DNA of 64,000 bases, taken from positions 1,488,001-1,552,000 of the forward strand of contig NZ_FMHU01000001.1 in assembly GCF_900091415.1 (NCBI RefSeq). The letters run 5' to 3'. Source of the DNA: Micromonospora inyonensis (GTDB taxonomy: Bacteria > Actinomycetota > Actinomycetes > Mycobacteriales > Micromonosporaceae). Below the pieces are notes generated by a model. That model searched no databases, had not been told where the DNA came from, and saw only the letters and a program-made list of their open reading frames with translations. A program made the position numbers and the translations under genes. Positions within the stretch are counted from its first letter, which is position 1. Each line of letters begins with the position of its first letter. Shown here piece by piece: positions 47,601 to 56,600 of the stretch.

Positions 47601-50600
47601 CGGCGAGGCAGGTACCAGCCCGGACATCGGCGACTGAGGTGCCGGATCCTGCATGCCCGGTCCGGGCGGGAACGACTGAGTCCCTGGGGACTGGCTGGGC
47701 TGGTCGCCGTTGGGCGGCGACCATGATGCCGGGCCGGGCGGGGCCTGCGGCCGGGGCGGATCCATCGGTTGCGGCGCGGGGTCGGGTTCCGTGCCCACGG
47801 CCTCAAACGGATAGAGCAGATCGGCCGGGTCCACATCGAGCGAACGGGCTGGGTCCACCTCGTAGGTGGCCCAGTCGCCGAGGTTCCCGCCCTCGCCGGC
47901 CCAGTCGCCGAGGTTCCCGCCGTCGCTGGCCTGATCGTCGATGCCCGGCTGGTCGAAGTCGGTGGACATCGCCGCACCGTGCCCGTCGGTCACGCCCATG
48001 CCGGGTACCGGCCACCCCGGTTGCGCCCACCCCGCCGGCCAGGACGACGCGGTGGGGGCGTCCGGGTCGTCCAACGGCCCGGGCAGCCCTGGCAGACCCG
48101 TGCCCGCCGGCGGGGCAGGTGCAGGCCCGGACATCGGCACCGTAGCCCCGTGGTCCAGCCAGGACAGGTCCTCACCCTGCGGGCGGTCCGGTCCGAGGGC
48201 AGGGCCCGGCAGCGGTGCTTGCCGGGGCTGACCCGGATCGCTCACCCCGTACCGCGCCGCCCCGCGACCGCGACTTTCCCGGACCAGCTGCAGCAGAGCA
48301 CTGCCGCGCAGCAATGCCCCGATCCGGTGATGCACCGTCGGCTGCGGTGTGGATGTCGCCTCGGCGAGGTCTGACAGGCGGGCGGTGATGATCCCGTTGT
48401 CGTCCATCCGGTCGATCAGGGCGTTCCACAACTGCCGCAGCTGTTCCCGCTGCGGTGTTGTGGTGGCGATGTGGTCGGCGTGCTGGTCGAACAGCGCCCG
48501 GGCCTCGCCCGGGTCGCGCAGCCATCGGCTGCCTTCGGGAGGGGCCGGCAGTGGTGCTTGCCGGGGCTGACCCGGATCGCTCACCCCGTACCGTGCCGCC
48601 ACGCCACCGTGACTTTCCTGGACCCGCTGCAGCAGACCACGGTCGCGCAATACCCCGATCCGGCGATGCACCGTCTGCTGCAGTGTGGATGTCGCCTCGG
48701 CGAGGGCTGACTCGCTGGCGGTGATGATCCCGTTGTCGTCCATACGGTCGATGAGGGCGTTCCACAACTGCCGCAGCTGTTCCCGCTGCCGTGTTGTGGT
48801 GGCGATGTGGCCGGCGTGCTGGTCGAACAGCGCCCGGGCCTCGCCCGGGTCGCGCACCCGCCGGCTGCCCGCAGCGGGTTGGGGTTGGGGTTGGTCGGGT
48901 TGCGGCGAGGCGGGCGTGGTGGGTGGCTCGTCGGCCGGGTGATGGAGGGTGTCGCCGGCGTGAACAGTGCCGGCGTCGGTGCGGGCCACCGCCGGCCAGG
49001 ACGACGCGGTGGGGGCGTCCGGGTCGTCCAACGGCCCGGGCAGCCCTGGCAGACCCGTGCCCGCCGGCGGGGCAGGTACCAGCCCGGACATCGGCGACTG
49101 AGGTGCCGGATCCTGCATGCCCGGTCCGGGCGGGAACGACTGAGTCCCTGGGAACTGGCTGGGCTGGTCGCCGTTGGGCGGCGACCATGATGTCGGGCCG
49201 GGCGGGGCCTGCGGCCGGGGCGGATCCATCGGTTGCGGCGCGGGGTCGGGTTCCGCGCCCACGGCCTCAAACGGATAGAGCAGATCGGCCGGGTCCACAT
49301 CGAGCGAACCGGCTGGGTCCACCTCGTAGGTGGCCCAGTCGCCGAGGTTCCCGCCGTCGCTGGCCTGATCGTCGATGCCCGGCTGGTCGAAGTCGGTGGA
49401 CATCGCCGCACCGTGCCCGTCGGTCACGCCCATGCCGGGTACCGGCCACCCCGGTTGCGCCCACCCCGCCGGCCAGGACGACGCGGTGGGGGCGTCCGGG
49501 TCGTCCAACGGCCCGGGCAGCCCTGGCAGACCCGTGCCCGCCGGCGGGGCAGGTGCAGGCCCGGACATCGGCACCGTAGCCCCGTGGTCCAGCCAGGACA
49601 GGTCCTCACCCTGCGGGCGGTCCGGTCCGAGGGCAGGGCCCGGCAGCGGTGCTTGCCGGGGCTGACCCGGATCGCTCACCCCGTACCGCGCCGCCACGCG
49701 ACCGCGACTTTCCCGGACCAACTGCAGCAGAGCACTGCCGCGCAGCAATACCCCGATCCGGTGATGCACCGTCGGCTGCGGTGTGGATGTCGCCTCGGCG
49801 AGGTCTGACCCGCTGGCGGTGATGATCCCGTTGTCGTCCATCCGGTCGATGAGGGCGTTCCACAACTGCCGCAGCTGTTCCCGCTGCGGTGTTGTGGTGG
49901 CGATGTGGCCGGCGTGCTGGTCGAACAGCGCCCGGGCCTCATCCGGGTCGCGCAGCCACTGGCTGCCTTCGGGAGGGGCCGGCAGTGGTGCTTGCCGGGG
50001 CTGACCCGGATCGCTCACCCCGTACCGTGCCGCCACGCCACCGCGACTTTCCTGGACCCGCTGCAGCAGACCACGGTCGCGCAATACCCCGATCCGGTCA
50101 TGCACCGTCGGCCGCAGTGTGAATGTCGCCTCGGCGAGGTCTGACCCGCTGGCGGTGATGATCCCGTTGTCGTCCATCCGGTCGATCAGGGCGTTCCACA
50201 ACTGCCGCAGCTGTTCCCGCTGCCGCGTTGTGGTGGCGATGTGGCCGGCGTGCTGGTCGAACAGCGCCCGGGCCCCGCCCGGGTCGCGCACCCACCGGCT
50301 GCCCGCAGCGGGTTGGGGTTGGGGTTGGGGTTGGTCGGGGTGCAGCGAGGCGGGCGTGGTGGGTGGCTCGTCGGCCGGGTGATGGAGGGTGTCGCCGGCG
50401 TGAACAGTGCCGGCGTCGGTGCGGGCCACCGCCGGCCAGGACGACGCGGTGGGGGCGTCCGGGTCGTCCAACGGCCCGGGCAGCCCTGGCAGACCCGTGC
50501 CCGCCGGCGGGGCAGGTACCAGCCCGGACATCGGCGACTGAGGTGCCGGATCCTGCATGCCCGGTCCGGGCGGGAACGACTGAGTTCCTGGGGACTGGCT

Positions 50601-53600
50601 GGGCTGGTCGCCGTTGGGCGGCGACCATGATGTCGGGCCGGGCGGGGCCTGCGGCCGGGGCGGATCCATCGGTTGCGGCGCGGGGTCGGGTTCCGTGCCC
50701 ACGGCCTCAAACGGATAGAGCAGATCGGCCGGGTCCACATCGAGCGAACGGGCTGGGTCCACCTCGTAGGTGGCCCAGTCGCCGAGGTTCCCGCCGTCGC
50801 TGGCCTGATCGTCGATGCCCGGCTGGTCGAAGTCGGTGGACATCGCCGCACCGTGCCCGTCGGTCACGCCCATGCCGGGTACCGGCCACCCCGGTTCCGC
50901 CCACCCCGCCGGCCAGGACGACGCGGTGGGGGCGTCCGGGTCGTCCAACGGCCCGGGCAGCCCTGGCAGACCCGTGCCCGCCGGCGGGGCAGGTACCAGC
51001 CCGGACATCGGCACCGTAGCCCCGGGGTCCAGCCAGGACAGGTCCTCACCCTGCGGGCGGTCCGGTCCGAGGGCAGGGCCCGGCAGCGGTGCTTGCCGGG
51101 GCTGACCCGGATCGCTCACCCCGTACCGCGCCGCCACGCGACCGCGACCTTCCCGGACCAGCTGCAGCAGACCACGGTCGCGCAATACCCCGATCCGGTC
51201 ATGCACCGTCGGCCGCGGTGCGGATGTCGCCTCGGCGAGGTCTGACCCGCTGGCGGTGATGATCCCGTTGTCGTCCATCCGGTCGATCAGGGCGTTCCAC
51301 AACTGCCGCAGCTGTTCCCGCTGCGGCGTTGTGGTGGCGATGTGGCCGGCGTGCTGGTCGAACAGCGCCCGGGCCCCGCCCGGGTCGCGCAGCCACTGGC
51401 TGCCTTCGGGAAGGGCCGGCAGTGGTGCTTGCTGGGGCTGACCCGGATCGCTCACCCCGTACCGTGCCGCCCCGCCACCGCGACTTTCCCGGACCAGCTG
51501 CAGCAGAGCACTGCCGCGCAATGCCCCGATCCGGTCATGCACCGTCGACTGCGGTGCGGATGTCGCCTCGGCGAGGTCTGACTCGCTGGCGGTGATGATC
51601 CCGTTGTCGTCCATCCGGTCGATCAGGGCGTTCCACAACTGCCGCAGCTGTTCCCGCTGCCGTGTTGTGGTGGCGATGTGGCCGGCGTGCTGGTCGAACA
51701 GCGCCCGGGCCTCGCCCGGGTCGCGCACCCACCGGCTGCCCGCAGCGGGTTGGGGTTGGGGTTGGTCGGGTTGCGGCGAGGCGGGCGTGGTGGGTGGCTC
51801 GTCGGCCGGGTGATGGAGGGTGTCGCCGGCGTGGACAGTGCCGGCGTCGGTGCGGGCCACCGCTGGAGAGGACGCGAGGGATGGCTGCCAGTCCATGTCC
51901 GGCCCCTGGTAGGTGGCCCAGTCGCCGAGGTTCCCGCCCTCGCCGGCCCAGTCGCCGAGGTTCCCGCCGTCGCTGGCCTGATCGTCGATGCCCGGTTGGT
52001 CGAAGTCGGTGGACATCGCCGCACCGTGCCCGTCGGTCACGCCCATGCCGGGTACCGGCCACCCCGGTTGCGCCCACCCCGCCGGCCAGGACGACGCGGT
52101 GGGGGCGTCCGGGTCGTCCAACGGCCCGGGCAGCCCTGGCAGACCCGTGCCCGCCGGCGGGGCAGGTACCAGCCCGGACATCGGCGACTGAGGTGCCGGA
52201 TCCTGCATGCCCGGTCCGGGCGGGAACGACTGAGTCCCTGGGAACTGGCTGGGCTGGTCGCCGTTGGGCGGCGACCATGATGTCGGGCCGGGCGGGGCCT
52301 GCGGCCGGGGCGGATCCATCGGTTGCGGCGCGGGGTCGGGTTCCGTGCCCACGGCCTCAAACGGATAGAGCAGATCGGCCGGGTCCACATCGAGCGAACC
52401 GGCTGGGTCCACCTCGTAGGTGGCCCAGTCGCCGAGGTTCCCGCCCTCGCCGGCCCAGTCGCCGAGGTTCCCGCCGTCGCTGGCCTGATCGTCGATGCCC
52501 GGCTGGTCGAAGTCGGTGGACATCGCCGCACCGTGCCCGTCGGTCACGCCCATGCCGGGTACCGGCCACCCCGGTTGCGCCCACCCCGCCGGCCAGGACG
52601 ACGCGGTGGGGGCGTCCGGGTCGTCCAACGGCCCGGGCAGCCCTGGCAGACCCGTGCCCGCCGGCGGGGCAGGTACCAGCCCGGACATCGGCACCGTAGC
52701 CCCGGGGTCCAGCCAGGACAGGTCCTCACCCTGCGGGCGGTCCGGTCCGAGGGCAGGGCCCGGCAGCGGTGCTTGCCGGGGCTGACCCGGATCGCTCACC
52801 CCGTACCGCGCCGCCACGCGACCGCGACCTTCCCGGACCCGCTGCAGCAGACCACGGTCGCGCAATACCCCGATCCGGGCATGCACCGTCGGCTGCGGTG
52901 CGGATGTCGCCTCGGCGAGGTCTGACCCGCTGGCGGTGATGATCCCGTTGTCGTCCATCCGGTCGATCAGGGCGTTCCACAACTGCCGCAGCTGTTCCCG
53001 CTGCGGTGTTGTGGGGGCGATGTGGTCGGCGTGCTGGTCGAACAGCGTCCGGGCCCCGCCCGGGTCGCGCAGCCACTGGCTGCCTTCGGGAGGGGCCGGC
53101 AGTGGTGCTTGCCGGGGCTGACCCGGATCGCTCACCCCGTACCGCGCCGCCCCGCCACCGCGACCTTCCTGCACCAGATGCAGCAGAGCACTGCCGCGCA
53201 GCAATGCCCCGATCCGGTCATGCACCGTCTGCCGCGGTGCGGATGTCGCCTCGGCGAGGGCTGACACGCTGGCGGTGATGATCCCGTCGCCGTCCATACG
53301 GTCGATCAGGGCGTTCCACAACTGCCGCAGCTGTTCCCGCTGCCGTGTTGTGGTGGCGATGTGGCCGGCGTGCTGGTCGAACAGCGCCCGGGCCCCGCCC
53401 GGGTCGCGCAGCCATCGGCTGCCTTCGGGAAGGGCCGGCAGCGGTGCTTGCCGGGGCTGACCCGGATCGCTCACCCCGTACCGCGCCGCCCCGCGACCGT
53501 GACCTTCCCGGACCAACTGCAGCAGAGCACTGCCGCGCAGCAATACCCCGATCCGGCGATGCACCGTCGACTGCTGCGCGGATGTCGCCTCGGCGAGGTC

Positions 53601-56600
53601 TGACTCGCTGGCGGTGATGATCCCGTTGTCGTCCATCCGGTCGATCAGGGCGTTCCACAACTGCCGCAGCTGTTCCCGCTGCGGTGTTGTGGGGGCGATG
53701 TGGCCGGCGTGCTGGTCGAACAGCGCCCGGGCCTCATCCGGGTCGCGCAGCCACTGGCTGCCTTCGGGAAGGGCCGGCAGTGGTGCTTGCCGGGGCTGAC
53801 CCGGATCGCTCACCCCGTACCGTGCCGCCACGCCACCGCGACCTTCCTGCACCAGCTGCAGCAGACCACGGTCGCGCAATACCCCGATCCGGTGATGCAC
53901 CGTCGGCTGCGGTGCGGATGTCGCCTCGGCGAGGTCTGGCTCGCTGGCGGTGATGATCCCGTTGTCGTCCATCCGGTCGATCAGCGTGTTCCACAACTGC
54001 CGCAGCTGTTCCCGCTGCCGTGTTGTGGTGGCGATGTGGCCGGCGTGCTGGTCGAACAGCGCCCGGGCCTCGCCCGGGTCGCGCACCCGCCGGCTGCCCG
54101 CAGCGGGTTGGGGTTGGGGTTGGGGTTGGGGTTGGGGTTGGTCGGGTTGCGGCGAGGCGGGCGTGGTGGGTGGCTCGTCGGCCGGGTGATGGAGGGTGTC
54201 GCCGGCGTGGACAGTGCCGGCGTCGGTGCGGGCCACCGCTGGGGAGGGTGCGAGGGATGGTTGCCAGTCCATGTCCGGCCCCTGGTAGGTGGCCCAGTCG
54301 CCGGGGTTCCCGCCGTCTCCGGCCCAGTCGCCGAGGTTCCCGCCGTCGCTGGCCTGATTGTCGATGCTCGGCTGGTCGAAGTCGGTGGACATCGCCGCAC
54401 CGTGCCCGTCGGTCACGCCCATGCCGGGTACCGGCCACCCCGGTTCCGCCCACCCCGCCGGCCAGGACGACGCGGTGGGGGCGTACGGGTCGTCCAACGG
54501 CCCGGGCAGCCCTGGCAGACCCGTGCCCGCCAGCGGGGCAGGTACCAGCCCGGACATCGGCAACATACCCCAGTCGTCCAGCCAGGACAGGTCCTCACCC
54601 TGCGGGCGGTCCGGTCCGAGGGCAGGGCCCGGCACCGGCAACTGCGCCCCTGGATCCCGCGACGGGCCCCACACCCACTGGGCAGCGGACACCGGGCCAG
54701 GACCAGACGGGTCGCCGCCTTCCGCTGGATCGGGCGACTGCCCGCCTGAGGTGTTACCGGCCCACCGGTGCCGACCGCCAGCGGCGACGAAGTCCTCCTG
54801 ATCCGGCCAGCGCACGCCGGGTTCCTGACCGTTCTCGACGATGTCCGCAGTCCGTACCGCCTCCACCAGATCCGGCCCGAACAACTCCACCGAACCATCC
54901 GAGAACAACACCGACCGCACCGGCTCGTCCCCGTGTGGCCGCAGCTCGCCGGGTATCTGGTCCACCTCGTGCGTGGACGACATCAGCCGCCGGGCACGGA
55001 GCTGGGTGCGCAACCATTCACCGAAGGAGGTGGCCTGCCCCGGTCCCCGCCATGCCGCGTCGCACCAGACCAGCAAGATATCGGGTATGCCGCCGCCGCG
55101 CTGTCGCGCCTGCGCGACGGCGTGTTGCCAGGCGGGCGAGGCGGTGATCATCCGGAGGAACAAGGCCTGACGCACCGGATCGTCGGCCAGCCGCTCGGCC
55201 AGGTTCCGGTGCCCGGCGATGGTGAACCATCCCTCCACCGACGGCAGCGCCTGCGCCGCCGTGCGATCCGCCGCCGCGTCCAGATCCGCCACCACCGGGT
55301 CGGCGAAGTACACACCGCTGAACGTGTCCGCCATGACGACATCCCTGGACACCTCGAACAGCCGCGGCAGGACCCCGTCCGGCGACGCCGCCTGGATACC
55401 GAGGTCCGCAGCGAGCCGGCGCAGCTGAGCGTCGCTGGCACGGCCGTAGCCGCCGCTGGCGAGATCGTGGATTCGTTCCACGGCCGGCCCAGTCGCCGCG
55501 ACGGCCCGCTCGCCGAGACCGCCAGAGCCGGCACTGATCGACTCGTCCAGCAACGACACACCACTGATCGAACCCGAGTCCCTGAAACCGGTCGAATCCG
55601 TGTCCCGGGAGCCGAGATCGGGGCTGAACACTCCACCGCTTGCCACAGACACGTCACTGACCGACGCCGTATCACCGACGCTGACGACGTCGACGATCGA
55701 CATGCCACCGACACGGGAGCTGACACCACCCGGCACCGTACCGAGGGCCCCGACCACATCCGCCGTCCCGGGCGTCACGCTCCCGCCGGCCGACACGAGC
55801 ACCTTGTGGTACCCGTCCACCCACTCCCGCTGGAACGAGGTGACCAACGCCGCATGACCGGCCGGATCGACACCGTACCGGCGGGCCAACGCGGTGAACT
55901 GGGCCTGCGCCAGACCAGCCGCCGCCGCGGTGTGCCGCTCGGACATCACCGGCACCGCCGGCCCGCCGACACGCCCGCCTTCCTCGACATCGACCGTAGC
56001 CACACCGGCGGCCGCCCCGGTGACACCGGGGACCGTCACGGCCGAGAAACGGGCGGACAGGTCGGTAACCGCCTGCCGGACCACCCCCGCCACGGCACTG
56101 ACCTGCCCGGCGTCGGGACCCGCCACCACACCCGGCAGCACGGCAGGGGCACCGAGGATCACATCGACCCCACGGCCCACCTGGCTCCACACGCCGCCCT
56201 CGACCGCCCTGAGCACGCCAGCGGACGGCACCACCGCCCCAGCGCCTGTCGGCGTGCCGGGGCCTGTGGGTAGGCCGGCGGCGAGGTACTGGTCGATGTG
56301 GTGTTGAACGGCCAGGTGCGCGAGCGAGCGCAGCGCCTGCCGGTCGAACTCCGCCGGCAGCCCGGCGATCACCTGCCGCGCCCGCACCTCGGCCGGGATC
56401 CGCCCACCGGAGAACGCCAACGCCTCGACCACCCGGGCCACCGCCCGCTGCCGGACACCCGTCAGATACCCCTCGGTCAACGCGGCAGCGGGCAGACCGA
56501 CCGCGGACAGGAAAGCCGCAACAGCCCGATCACCCCGCCGGGCGTCGACCCACCCGGCGAACACCCGCTCAACCGACACGGGAAGCGCGGCCAGGAACTG

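Noticed and set aside
46280..48145. Long + strand frames over the repeat array (also 48791-49579, 51662-52699, 53700-54749, 54020-55147)
   Set aside because: They exist only because the repeats and biased codons open several frames at once. Their translations are Arg/Pro-rich and they lack starts with ribosome sites, while the minus frame is continuous for 13.3 kb.
44682..54115. CRISPR or satellite array
   Set aside because: The period is ~336-344 bp, a multiple of three or corrected by coding variants, units are coding and there are no short spacers; it is a protein repeat.
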